Origin: Skeletonema tropicum
Taxonomy: Eukaryota; Bacillariophyta; Thalassiosirophyceae; Thalassiosirales; Thalassiosiraceae
Assembly (NCBI GenBank): GCA_037178625.1
Contig: CM074136.1
Location: 1,116,001 to 1,180,000 of the forward strand
DNA length: 64,000 bases
Direction: 5' to 3'
Every line of letters begins with the position of its first letter. Within the stretch, counting starts at the first letter, position 1. Below are positions 10,172 through 19,081 of the stretch, piece after piece. A program made the translations under genes and the position numbers. The notes under the pieces are model-generated. The model made no database searches. It worked only from the letters and a program-made list of their open reading frames with translations, and was not told where the DNA came from.

Positions 10172-10639
10172 TTATTCAATTTCATCGCTCCTTGCGGCCC
10201 TTGTTCTGCTTTTCGTCTTCGGGTTCCTATTCGTCTCGGAAATGGCTCCGGAGCTTTCTGCCAGGTCAAGCTGTTCCATGAGGTCGTGCAGGAGCAAGTC
10301 AGGATGAAGTTCAAAAGACAACCTCGTCTTGCGCGAATATCCATGCTGGACACGAGAGGAAGAGGCATCATTATTTGCATTGCCAAGGTGATTGATATCA
10401 AAGAGGTTACTTAGGCCAGTATTCCTGAAGATTTCGTTAATCTTCCCAGCAGCTTCCAAGTCATCAATAAGCTCAGCTTCTTCGGGACAGAGCAACAAGG
10501 TCTTCATTCGGAAGAGGTCGCTTGAATAACGAGAGAATGCATCTGCATCTTGTTCTCCAACTCGGTGAGGCTTAGTAGGTCTGGCACCACCATCATGATG
10601 TTTCGTCGGGACAGTGTACTTGAGCTTGAGATCATTCAT
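10172..10639 (-). CDS. Small protein of unknown function
   Basis: A single exon of 155 residues from ATG 10639. An in-frame ATG at 10696 would add 19 residues (MNHSFHCTYH...), but that stretch looks less protein-like. No family is recognised. The sequence is balanced and acidic in the middle (CPEEAELIDDLEAAGKINEI), with a helix-like LLLHDLMEQLDLAES near residue 115 and a basic C-terminus (NPKTKSRTRAARSDEIE). Nothing suggests a membrane segment or signal peptide. Codon use looks coding, but length and lack of homology recognition keep confidence moderate. Confidence 0.5.
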   Translation of the reverse strand: MNDLKLKYTVPTKHHDGGARPTKPHRVGEQDADAFSRYSSDLFRMKTLLLCPEEAELIDDLEAAGKINEIFRNTGLSNLFDINHLGNANNDASSSRVQHGYSRKTRLSFELHPDLLLHDLMEQLDLAESSGAISETNRNPKTKSRTRAARSDEIE

Positions 10640-10843
10640 GCTTACTTTAAAAGAAGGGGTGTCTGTGTGATAAGTACAATGAAAACTGTGGTTCATTGCA
10701 TCATTTATCAGTCAGTGCGAGCTGATACGACATTTTCAAGCTTGGAGTCTGCTTCCGTAATACTAAAGAAGTAAGTAAAGTACTTCAATAAAGCAAAGGA
10801 AATAATCTATTTATCAATCTATTTATCAATCTCTCTCTCTACG

Positions 10844-10951
10844 TCGATGGTTGAAGTTCAATGTTAATATTTTGCTAGAATATGAACATGGTTGGAACGT
10901 AAAGGGTTTGGATGGTTGTTTGGGAGGTAATTAATGCCAAAATAGTGCTGT
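10844..10951. repeat. Dispersed repeat, copy 1 of 2
   Basis: These 108 bp align without gaps to 27601-27708, with about 10 mismatches by eye, in the same orientation. A further partial copy of its inner part (TAAAGGGTTTGGATGATTGT) follows at 10966-10985, so the unit is also partly duplicated in tandem. The level of identity between unlinked intergenic sites points to a mobile element family. Confidence 0.85.
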
Positions 10952-11004
10952 GGCTCCAACCATGTAAAGGGTTTGGATGATTGTTTGGGAGGCTTGACGG
11001 AAAG

Positions 11005-11145
11005 AAGCGCAGAGCACATGACGATGCCAAAGAGTTGAAATTGTGGAAGGAGGAGCAAGTGCAAGAGTCTCCTTCAACACCGCAGAGACGCAAGAGAAAT
11101 GCGTCGAAGGATGAGTCTCCTTCTCCACAAAAGAAGACCTAGGAG
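11005..11145 (+). pseudogene. Coding-like remnant, lysine-rich C-terminus
   Basis: A frame ending in TAG at about 11143 encodes LDGKKRRAHDDAKELKLWKE followed by a Ser/Pro/Lys-rich tail (ESPSTPQRRKRN, SPSPQKKT). An in-frame TGA lies just upstream, inside the dispersed repeat, and no start exists. It looks like the 3' end of a broken gene or of the mobile element itself. Composition is the only evidence. Confidence 0.3.
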
Positions 11146-11524
11146 GAATGCAAATTTGAAATAGTCGTTCGATATGGGATAGGGTCGTTCATTTTTATAT
11201 ATAGGGAGTCATTCATTTTCTGTGGATAATCTAATAATCGTTTCTAGCAAATGACACTATTCAATAGAACATTAATACCTCTATTGTCTACAGAGGTTTC
11301 GTCAATAAATTATCTTCGGTGTTGATGTATCAGCCACCGTAGTAGGGACTATGATACCATGGTGAGAACAATTTTGATGATGGATGACGGCATTAAATAT
11401 TACTAATTCCTATGTACGATTGCCGCTCTGAAGATTCATAGTCCAAATCATAGTCCATTTTTTTGGGTACCAAGGCCACAGAGGAATTCGTGGAGATATT
11501 CATAGTCCTCATAGTCCTATAGTC

Positions 11525-11775
11525 TCGACGGGTAACCACTAGAGGAGGAGAAATTTAGAGGGGTCATAGAGCGGGTGGAGTATCGGAGTACAGTGAGTCC
11601 ACCGTAGTTGCCCGCGGATGTGTCCGCTCGTCGGGGCGGGTAACTACGGTGGATGGACGGACGGGCAACTACGGAATACGATATATGTTATTGTCCGGAC
11701 TTCCTGTGTCCGGATTTTCCAGCGGGAAACTACTCTGGACGGGCAAGTACCAAGGCGGGCAACTACTCTGGACAC
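11525..11775. repeat. Cluster of CGGGNAACTAC repeats with an inverted pair
   Basis: Six direct copies near CGGG(T/C/A)AA(C/G)(T/C)AC occur in 250 bp (about 11529, 11637, 11671, 11723, 11739 and 11756). One reverse copy at 11598-11615 pairs with 11636-11653 (17 of 18 bases). The copies are spaced irregularly, so this is not a simple microsatellite. Confidence 0.7.
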
Positions 11776-12521
11776 ATAGAGTAGACAATACCAAGTGTAA
11801 ATAGCCTTGTCCCTCCAGGTTTACAATACTAAGTTCTCTTTACTCTACAGACACTTTCGTCTCTAGAGAGTAAGCAACTAGCAACTAAAATAATCTATCT
11901 ATCTAATAAATAAGCCTTTTCTCCGCATTAATTCAAATAATAGGAGTTAGTTTCCTAAGTAGAAGTACTCCTCCCAGGGAGCTTATTTACAGACCCGCGA
12001 GCAAAGGCGGTCGAAGATCTTCTGCGGTTGCGAACCTATGTGAAAGTATGCGAACCCGGAAGGCCTATCTCTCTCCTTCTAAGTAAGTAGTAGGCTCGAC
12101 CCCCACCCCTCTTTATATGCGAACCCATAAGTATGCGAACCGGTAAAAGTGCGAAGCCTGACAAAATGACTCTGCAGATTCAGAGCGGATACTGTTCCTC
12201 TCTGATGATGAGTCGGTCTTTTTGAAAAAGAACAATTGAGGTAATCAAGTGTGATTTAGCTATTGAGATTGTTAGAAATACATACTTATTTTACGATTAC
12301 ACGGAGGCTGGCTGGAGGAGTTGACTGCATCGGTAACTCCTGTTAGATAACTTTCCTCCATCCACGTCACCAAAGACCGACATCTTCAGGATTCCAGCGA
12401 ATGCCTAAGGTAGGCAATGACCGCCCAGTACAAACTTAGATAAACATTGTGTGCGGCAGCAGCAAGCTTCGGCTCTAAACTCTAGAGAGACGGACTCCCA
12501 AATTCAAAAATTATCTGACGA

Positions 12522-12602
12522 AGGAGGAGGAGGAGGAGGAGGAGGAGGAGGAGGAGGATAGGAGGAGGAGGAGGATAGGAGGAGGAGGAGGAGGAGGAGG
12601 AG
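12522..12602. repeat. GGA/GAG microsatellite
   Basis: An 80-bp run of GGA triplets interrupted twice by GGATA. Confidence 0.97.
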
Positions 12603-12649
12603 AAACACCGCAGCAAAATTTGAGCCCACCTCCCTCTATCCATCACCAC

Positions 12650-12728
12650 CATAATCAAAAGATACTACAGCTCTAATCTTCTACCGAAGCTTGGATAATC
12701 AAAAGATACTACAACTCTAATCTTCTAC
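12650..12728. repeat. Tandem duplication (about 44-bp unit) holding the transposon target
   Basis: The block beginning ATAATCAAAAGATACTAC and ending with CTTCTACCGAAGCTTGG is present twice. The first copy (from about 12651) is uninterrupted. The second copy (from about 12695) is split after CTTCTAC by the transposon at 12729-15782 and resumes at 15783 with CTTCTACCGAAGCTTGGATA. It therefore serves as a local empty site for the insertion. Confidence 0.9.
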
Positions 12729-12899
12729 TAGGGGGGAGCAAGCCCTGTGTTTTTTGGGGAGTCACGAGTGGTGCGCGCCAAGAATTTTCTCAAAATTTTT
12801 TGACCATGGCCAAAATTGGCCATCGCCTGATCGGAGTAAGAAATAGGACCCTTTGGCAGCTTATTCTCTGTTATTATTTGTTTTCATACTTTGAAACTG

Positions 12900-12938
12900 T
12901 TGGGGCGCATAGACGGGGGTATGGTCTATGCGCCCCAA
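12900..12938. repeat. 15-bp inverted repeat inside the transposon
   Basis: TTGGGGCGCATAGAC (12900-12914) and its exact complement (12924-12938) are separated by 9 nt. The repeat overlaps the start codon of the first transposon ORF at 12921, so a hairpin would include the translation start. Confidence 0.85.
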
Positions 12939-14281
12939 GAGTTTGGTGGGCTCAAGTGCTCACCCTGTGGAGCTTTTGTTGCCAAACCAGCCAATTTTGT
13001 CGACAAAACTCCGATCTACAAAAGACTCAACGCATCGGAGAGCTCTCCGATGCAGCAAAGAGCTGACGATGCAGCAAAAGCAATGATGGAAGAGAGTAAT
13101 GATGATACCACGATGGCGGCCGGTGCCGAGGCAGTGCCAAAGCAAAAGAGGAGAAGGACGAAGAGCGGTATTAGCCGCAAGCCAAAGGGTGGCAAGCAGA
13201 AGAAATCCAACGCACCGCATGCCCCGAACGTCCCTCGGAACCCATCACAGCCAACACAGGCGCCGACGTCAGATAATAATACGGCAGATCCAAGAATATT
13301 CAATCTGAAGAGGGCAACGCAAAGGCGAGATAAGCAAATAGAAGTATTGTCTGCTGATAACCAACAACTGAAAAGGAAAGTCGAGACTACCGCAAGAGAA
13401 ATTCAATCGGTTGAACGTGAGACTGCAATGAAAGTGAACGCCATTGAGAAGGGGGCAGAGAAAGTGCACGAGAGGGCTGAAAAGAAGATGAAGCGTGCAG
13501 CAGAGGTGACGACTACAGCTAATGTCAAAATGGCCGCCGCAGCAAAAGCAGCTACTGACGCAAAAGAGATGAAGAAGGAGGCTTCAAAAGAGAAGACTAT
13601 CGCAACAAAGGAGAGGAAGCAAATCAATAACAATAAATTAGCAGTTGCAAACAAGTCAAACAAACAGTTAGCAGCAAAAGATGAGTTGATAGCGGCAAAA
13701 GATGAGATGATACGTGAACTGAAGGAGAAATTGAGGGCATCACAGAAGGCTGTCAAGGAAGCAGAGGCGAGGGAAGCAAAGGAAATAGCAGCGCGGAAAG
13801 AAGTGGAGAATTCACTTCAGGATATGGAAGCAAAGTTGGCGAGGATGGAGGCAATGTTGCAGGAACAACTTGCAGCAGGACGAATAGTTATCAAGAAAGA
13901 ATCTATGAAGGGAACAGGATTTAAGAGATGGTCGGAAAAGATTGTCCAACTCATCATGGAGTATTTGGTATGTGTTGTTCAAAATGTTTATTATTATTAT
14001 GTACTTGATTCAACTAATCAAAACACTGCTGCATTATTATTATTACACAATAGGTTGCCGGAGGCTCTCCAACAGCGTTTAGCAAGATACTGCTGGCATT
14101 CCTTAAAATAATGCAACCTGAATCTACCGTTGAAGAACTGCCAAGCATTTGGTTCATCCGTCGAATGAGAACAGTTCTCGCCATTGTTTGCCAGCTAATG
14201 TCGGCGTACCGTGCTGCCAAGGCGGAGCGGTGGGGTCAGCTCAATTGTGATGAAACAAAGCGCCATCAAGATGCAGCTTAG
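12921..14281 (+). CDS. Transposon ORF 1: coiled-coil protein with truncated transposase segment
   Basis: Exon 12921-13967 and exon 14054-14281, with an intron (donor GTATGT, acceptor AATAG), give 424 residues. The ATG at 12921 is the first in frame (MVYAPQEFGG). Residues 45-110 are basic and low-complexity (KQKRRRTKSG, KPKGGKQKK). Residues 130-330 form a long Lys/Glu/Ala coiled coil. The spliced end reads YLVAGGSPTAFSKILLAFLK, then RWGQLNCDETKRHQDAA and stops at TAG. The phrase W-x-Q-x-x-x-DET-x-x-x-Q resembles the opening of diatom transposon proteins, where several hundred residues would normally follow. The stop is therefore probably produced by an internal deletion. Function: transposition-related, inferred from position inside the TIRs. 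Confidence 0.6.
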
Positions 14282-15378
14282 GCAAATTTGCAGTTAATGA
14301 TGTGGCAGAGCGGCCATTTGGGGCACTCACCCAACAGATGGAGGCCTTCGTGACACTTGTAGGTATGAATGCTTCTGCGGTTGGCCAGGCGCGCATCAAT
14401 GGTGATTTCTATCGAGTCGAGACAGAGCTTCAAAAGAAGAAGAAAGAAGATGCAGATGAAACTCAACCTCAAAACGGTACTGTGATTGACCTTCCTCCTC
14501 AATTACTCACGACAGTGATTGAATTTGCACTATCTAAAACAAAGCAGGTGCGAAAGAAGGAGCAAGTAGCTCTCCGCAATCAGCAAGAAAAGAGGGCGCA
14601 AAGATTAGAGCTGATGAAAAAGGCAGGATACGAGAAGGCCACCCAGCTTCTCATTGATTGTCTGTACTACCATGATATGTACTATTCTGAAAGGCGGCTG
14701 AGAAGTGCGGCAGCTGTAGATGAGATGCTTGGCCAACTAAAAAGTAAGACGGCAAAGTTAGATGAGATCAAAGAACAGATCCGTATCAGAGTACTTGGAC
14801 TTGGCTGGGAAGACTTACATCATCCATGGAGTAAAGATGGTAAGGAGTATTCGGTAGATATCCTTGCCGACTGGTTAAAGAACAAAATTATACCGGAAGA
14901 GGACAAAAGGCCAATTCCAGAAAAGCCTCCTGTCAAAAGACTTGAGCGGAAGGCTTTGCCAGTGCTTGGAACATTGTCTGCCGATGTTGCTAAACTTAAC
15001 GTCATGTCAGAAGAAAAAGAGCAAGAAATTAGGGACAAGGCAACCGAAATGCGTGACGAGCGGGAGTTGGACGGAGTTGGAGACAGATACGGTGAAATGC
15101 AACCTAGACTCCACCCTGCATTGGATGAAAGCTTGATTGATCGTCGCATTGAAATCTGTTTGACGCGTGGTGAGCAGCTAATGTGGCATAGTGGGAAGGT
15201 GGTTGGGATAAAGAGAAGAAAGAAAACTTTCGAAATGCTATACGATGAAGATGTTGTAGATGATGACGAACCTCGTTTGCAAGAAGTTAAGCTGCTGCCA
15301 AGCTTTTGGATCAAGGCTAAGCAAGGCGGATGGAGATTAGCTAAAGAGGAGGTGGAGATGGAGCGTGCGCAACCTTGA
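14282..15378 (+). pseudogene. Transposon ORF 2: C-terminal part of the transposon protein, no own start
   Basis: An open frame of about 360 residues with no ATG near its beginning. It starts abruptly with GKFAVNDVAERPFGALTQQM, continues AFVTLVGMNASAVGQARING, then a Lys/Glu-rich helical region, and ends with a small domain (MWHSGKVVGIKRRKKTFEML, DEDVVDDDEP) that resembles a Tudor/chromatin-type barrel. It lies in a different frame from ORF 1, with no splice site that would obviously join them. The simplest reading is that ORF 1 and ORF 2 were one protein whose middle has been lost. Confidence 0.6.
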
Positions 15379-15782
15379 GTACCAATGTTAAAGTAGGGGG
15401 GGAGTAATGTATTCGTAGTAGAAAGAAGTGTGTAACTCAAGTTCTACTAAGTGATAATTAATCCAGTAGTTCGATACACGTAGCTTGCAGAGCCTAAATG
15501 AGATTAAAAGAGGAGGTGGAGATGGAGTGCGCAACCTTGAGTACCAATTCCTACATAGAATAAATTGCGGGAGCGAAATTTGGCGCCATCCATCACTTTC
15601 AATTCATGACTCAATGGCCAAAAATGTGCTCCTATGTAGTGCCAAAATGGGTATGAAGAAATGGAACAAATAGCACGAAACTTTGGATATATCTACATTG
15701 GATATATATGAATTCATGTATGCAATAGTATTTGGTATAAAACCTATTTGAAAATTCATCATTCTGGGCTTGCTCCCCCCTA

Positions 15783-16267
15783 CTTCTACCGAAGCTTGGA
15801 TAGCACCCGCTATTGCTGCCAGGCACAGCTGTTTGAAGCATCAACTGATCTACTTTCGAATCAGTAATCACGCATCAAGATCAAGCTCCAAGGTCCAGTC
15901 AAAGGGTTTCCACTTGTCACAAAACTTAGTGGCGGAAGGATGACGGGAGTAGCTAGATGCTTTGGGTTGTTTGGCGTTGGAGAATGTATTGCATACTTCT
16001 GGGAAAGAAGTATGATTGAGGTTACTATTAGAGCTTTCGATTGATACCTCATTCGTTGTATTACGACGAGTGCTTACTTTTATTGATGAAGGAGAGGAAA
16101 GTCGGAATGGAGGGATACTCCTACTTGATGGAAGAATAATTATGGCCGGGACGGATGCAAAATACTTAGCCACTACCATTACGATTGCGTGCACAGCTGT
16201 TTGAAGCATCAACTTCTTACCAAGTTAAAGATAGCAGTAGCATATTACATATATATCATTCAAATAA
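15783..16267 (-). repeat. Partial duplication of the CWF19-like gene 3' end
   Basis: On the minus strand the interval 15868-15925 encodes FCDKWKPFDWTLELD and a stop, nearly the same as the last codons of the CWF19-like gene (16268 onward). The following GTTGATGCTTCAAACAGCTG context (minus strand) is also repeated at about 16192-16214. So a piece covering the gene's last codons and 3' flank has been copied next to itself. The upstream part (15930-16190) is not similar to the gene and encodes nothing recognisable. The transposon inserted beside this duplication. Confidence 0.7.
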
Positions 16268-17923
16268 TCATCCATCAAGCTCCAAGGTCCAGTCAAATGG
16301 TTTCCACTTGTCACAAAACTTCAATATAGCACTCCGATCCCCGTCGGAGCTTCTCTGCCTACTACGTTGAAACCTCACAGGATCCAATTCCATCATGCCC
16401 GCAATAGTGTCAATTCCAAAATCTCTCCCAAAGCTCTTCGAGCCTCCACTTGCCCTCATACCATTATTATCATCGTCACCGTCATCTTCATTCTCTATCA
16501 TTTGGACGAATCCACCTCCCTCCCAACCAATGTAGAAATATGGAAAGCCCCTGGGCACCGAGTTCCGTAGAGTCTTCTTCTCATTCAATACAATTGGCTT
16601 TTGGCCATGGGTACCCCACTCTTGTGCCACTTCACTCAATGCACTCTTGAAAAACAATGGTGCATCCCGTTCCACTCTGCGTGGTACTGGAATTACTTCC
16701 ATTTTGGCTTGTAGGGCCAATCCACCACCACAACCACCACCTCCTCTACTGGTACGAGTGACAGTTTCCAAAAATAACACCTCTCGTCCCTCCCGTCGGA
16801 ACATATTCCGCAGCGACTGTTGAAATCGATGTACCTCTGACCAAACTTCTTCATCGAGCCCGACAAAGCTTTCACAGTGGGGTAATGGTACAATATAACA
16901 TTGCCCTCCATTCCAACAAGACGAAGATAATGATGACGATGCCGATGCCGATGCCAATGATGATGATGACGGTTCTTGATTCAACGTCAAATGAGTAGGA
17001 ACCATTACCAAACTAACCCTATCCCCCAATGCAATCAAATACTGCTTCTTAAAGCTAGGGGACTCCAACCACCACCAGCTCTTACTCTTCCACTTCGCCA
17101 GAGCATCATGCTGCGCAATTTCTTTTGATTGTTGCTTCATTGCCAACTGAGCTGGAGAGTACTTATCGTCATTATTGGAATATAGCGAGGATACCAATTG
17201 GGACGTCTCTTGTCCGTAATCTTCTTCATCGGCACCTGATTTACTATTCGTGCCCATGATTTTGTCGAGCGCCTTGAAGTTCTTTCCCATTTTGTGAATA
17301 TTTCTGGCATAGATTTCATCCATTCCTCCCGCCCCCGAAGAAGTGTTGTTGTTGTTGTTGTTGCGTTCCTGCGCGACCATTTGTTGAATTGTCATTTCTT
17401 CGTCCGTCTTTTGACGTAGTGTGGTGTGAGCGTGACGGGATAATTTCCCTCGGGAGTTGAATCGAACTCCGTGCTCTGTTTCGTGTTGGTGAATATCTTT
17501 GTTGGTGGGTGTTTTCGTGTTGATTACGATTGTGTCGTGCTCGTGTGGATCAGTTCCAGTTGTGGTTGTGGAAGTGAAAGTGTCCTGAGAGATTCTACCC
17601 CGGGATTCCAAAGATTGGATGGTGGTTTCATTACTTTTTTTGTAGGCCGCTACTCGCGCATCTATTTTTTTGGCTAGTGCATTAGCATTAGAGCGGTTGT
17701 CGTCGTGATGGGTGGCAACACCGCCGCCGCCACCAGCGCCGCCGAGCAAACTTGATCGAAGTGCATCAGCCGCAGAGCGATTATTATTTTGAGTGGAAGA
17801 AGCGGCGGCGACGGCTGTAGTAGCTGTAGAGGGTAAGCAATCATCTGCCACAGCGGGAGGAGCGGATGCCACAGGGGCTGGTCGCTTTCGTTTCTTCTTG
17901 CCAGTCTTTATTCCTGAGAGCAT
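16268..17923 (-). CDS. CWF19L2: CWF19-like protein (CwfJ C-terminal domains)
   Basis: A single exon of 551 residues. The first ~280 residues are low-complexity and basic (GKKKRKRPAP, Gly run, Asn run), with a conserved CWF19L2-like stretch around NIHKMGKNFKALDKIMG. Residues about 283-400 form the CwfJ_C_1 (HIT-like) domain: KWKSKSWWWLESPSFKKQYL, CYIVPLPHCESFVGLDEEVW and EVHRFQQSLRNMFRREGREV. Residues about 410-550 form CwfJ_C_2, with RDAPLFFKSALSEVAQEWGT, VPRGFPYFYIGW and the closing FCDKWKPFDWTLELDG. The family associates with late or intron-lariat spliceosomes and the debranching enzyme. The order and spacing match CWF19L2 rather than the shorter CWF19L1, which starts with a metallophosphatase-like part. 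The start at 17923 is the only upstream ATG. Confidence 0.9.
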   Translation of the reverse strand: MLSGIKTGKKKRKRPAPVASAPPAVADDCLPSTATTAVAAASSTQNNNRSAADALRSSLLGGAGGGGGVATHHDDNRSNANALAKKIDARVAAYKKSNETTIQSLESRGRISQDTFTSTTTTGTDPHEHDTIVINTKTPTNKDIHQHETEHGVRFNSRGKLSRHAHTTLRQKTDEEMTIQQMVAQERNNNNNNTSSGAGGMDEIYARNIHKMGKNFKALDKIMGTNSKSGADEEDYGQETSQLVSSLYSNNDDKYSPAQLAMKQQSKEIAQHDALAKWKSKSWWWLESPSFKKQYLIALGDRVSLVMVPTHLTLNQEPSSSSLASASASSSLSSSCWNGGQCYIVPLPHCESFVGLDEEVWSEVHRFQQSLRNMFRREGREVLFLETVTRTSRGGGGCGGGLALQAKMEVIPVPRRVERDAPLFFKSALSEVAQEWGTHGQKPIVLNEKKTLRNSVPRGFPYFYIGWEGGGFVQMIENEDDGDDDNNGMRASGGSKSFGRDFGIDTIAGMMELDPVRFQRSRQRSSDGDRSAILKFCDKWKPFDWTLELDG

Positions 17924-18070
17924 ACCGTACTTACAACCTTAGGCTAAGTATTACTTTCATGGGATATTTTTTGTTGTCGATTGTCGGGGTGGCAGGTGGC
18001 AGTTGCGCGCGTGGCGGCTGCAACAGAGTGAGTCGGATCTAAATCATTATGATTTAGATCTAAATTCTTC

Positions 18071-18170
18071 GAGGGTAAGAATTCTTACCCTCAAGGGTAA
18101 GATTTGGAGGGTAAGAATTCTTACCCTCGAGTTCAAGGGTAAGAATTGAAGGGTAAGAATTCTTACCCTC
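18071..18170. repeat. Left cluster of GGGTAAGAATTCTTACCC palindromes
   Basis: Three full copies at 18071-18092, 18107-18128 and 18149-18170, with half-copies (AAGGGTAAGATT, AAGGGTAAGAATTG) between them. Each full copy is self-complementary, so every unit could extrude as a hairpin. Confidence 0.95.
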
Positions 18171-18831
18171 GATTCTTACTCTCGACCGCGGGGTGAACTT
18201 TCGCCTCGCTAACTCCATGATGACGATACCCCCGCCCGCCTCATCACGATGACAATGGCATGGCGGTTGCGTTGCTATGCTCCACTAGAGATGCTTTCCA
18301 GATACATAATAAACTTTTTTCAACGCTGAATCCAATGATTCAGTCGGTGGTTTGATATCTCTATCATATATAGACGTACCGGCCGTTGCATCAGCGGCAT
18401 CATTTTTGTCATAATTTTTGACAACGTATGATGTCGCCGTCGTAAAGGATTGTTGCTGGTGAATTAATAGCAGAAGAGCATTACAGATGTCCAAAAATAT
18501 ACTATTAGGAGGTGATGATAAAATTGGAACATTAAATATTGATTATTACACCTACTCCGCGACAAAGGCAAGCTATGATGTGCATGAATTTGCAAAAAAT
18601 AATGCCGCTGATGTAACGGCCGATACGCTTGTAGGTGTGGGAATATCAAACCGCCAAATGCACCATTGGATTTAGCGTTGAAAATTGGTTTAGACAGAAT
18701 GTTATGGTTTGTTCAGTTGTCGTTAGTACCCGACTTGCAACATCCTACTCAATGAGGTGTCATGGTCATGGCGGCGGTGTGATCGGTGTGATGATGTGTG
18801 TTGGCGATGAGTTACGAGGGTGAACTTTTCA

Positions 18832-18941
18832 GAGGGTAAGATTTCTTACCCTCGAGGGCTCGAGGGTAAGATTTCTTACCCTCAAGGGTAAGATTTGTGG
18901 GGTAAGAATTCTTACCCTCGAGGGTAAGAATTCTTACCCTC
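18832..18941. repeat. Right cluster of GGGTAAG...CTTACCC palindromes
   Basis: Copies at 18832-18853, 18862-18883, 18899-18919 and 18920-18941. The first two have ATTT instead of AATT at the centre, breaking perfect symmetry by one base. The last two are perfect. Confidence 0.95.
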
Positions 18942-19081
18942 GGGTGAAACGGGTTTCTCGTAAACATATCTACTTAGATCTAAACATGTACATTATACAA
19001 TAACTGCTATTTTGACTCATCACGCTGTCTTCTTATACATTTCTTCTAATTATTTTGCAACAATAGGAGCACTATGTTGCG

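Larger units (their letters stand above)
10640..12721. other. Repeat-rich intergenic region
   Basis: About 2 kb without an intact gene. It contains a dispersed repeat (10844-10951), a short coding-like remnant (about 11011-11145), a cluster of CGGG-AACTAC repeats (11525-11775), recurring TATGCGAACC motifs (12040-12150), a GGA microsatellite (12522-12602) and a tandem duplication next to the transposon. Confidence 0.5.
12729..15782. mobile_element. DNA transposon, 3.05 kb, 17-bp TIRs and 7-bp TSD, internally deleted
   Basis: The ends are perfect inverted repeats: TAGGGGGGAGCAAGCCC at 12729-12745 and its complement at 15766-15782. The 7-bp sequence CTTCTAC flanks both ends (12722-12728 and 15783-15789), and the neighbouring tandem copy shows the uninterrupted target. 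The element carries a coiled-coil ORF, a transposase-like segment and a C-terminal segment in another frame, consistent with an internal deletion near 14282. A 7-bp TSD with TAGGG ends does not match a superfamily cleanly: hAT elements have similar ends but 8-bp duplications. The class is left open. Confidence 0.85.
18036..18985. mobile_element. Putative fold-back element with palindrome clusters at both ends
   Basis: Both ends carry a palindrome TTTAGATCTAAA or near it (18052-18063 and about 18973-18984), followed inward by clusters of the palindrome GGGTAAGAATTCTTACCC. Three copies lie at 18071-18170 and four at 18832-18941 (two of these read GGGTAAGATTTCTTACCC). Between them, about 18315-18450 and the complement of about 18545-18690 are diverged copies of one another, sharing blocks such as GCCGCTGATG and TTGGATT-AGCGTTGAAAA. 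A related block lies at 46045-46090. No transposase is present. Confidence 0.65.
17924..19081. other. Divergent intergenic region filled by a fold-back element
   Basis: This separates the starts of the CWF19-like gene and the four-domain acyl enzyme. Most of it (about 18036-18985) is occupied by palindromes and a large inverted repeat, described separately. About 100 bp on each side remain for promoters. Confidence 0.6.

Noticed and set aside
12000..12160. Possible tRNA suggested by recurring GCGAACC
   Set aside because: No cloverleaf could be drawn; the motif is repeated four times in a short stretch without paired arms.
14820..15440. 206-codon minus-strand ORF in the transposon
   Set aside because: It is antisense to the conserved transposon ORF 2; Ser/Leu-rich composition without motifs.
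18071..18941. CRISPR-like array of palindromic repeats
   Set aside because: The repeats have no uniform spacers, the setting is eukaryotic and no cas genes are near. The units are self-complementary palindromes of a fold-back element.
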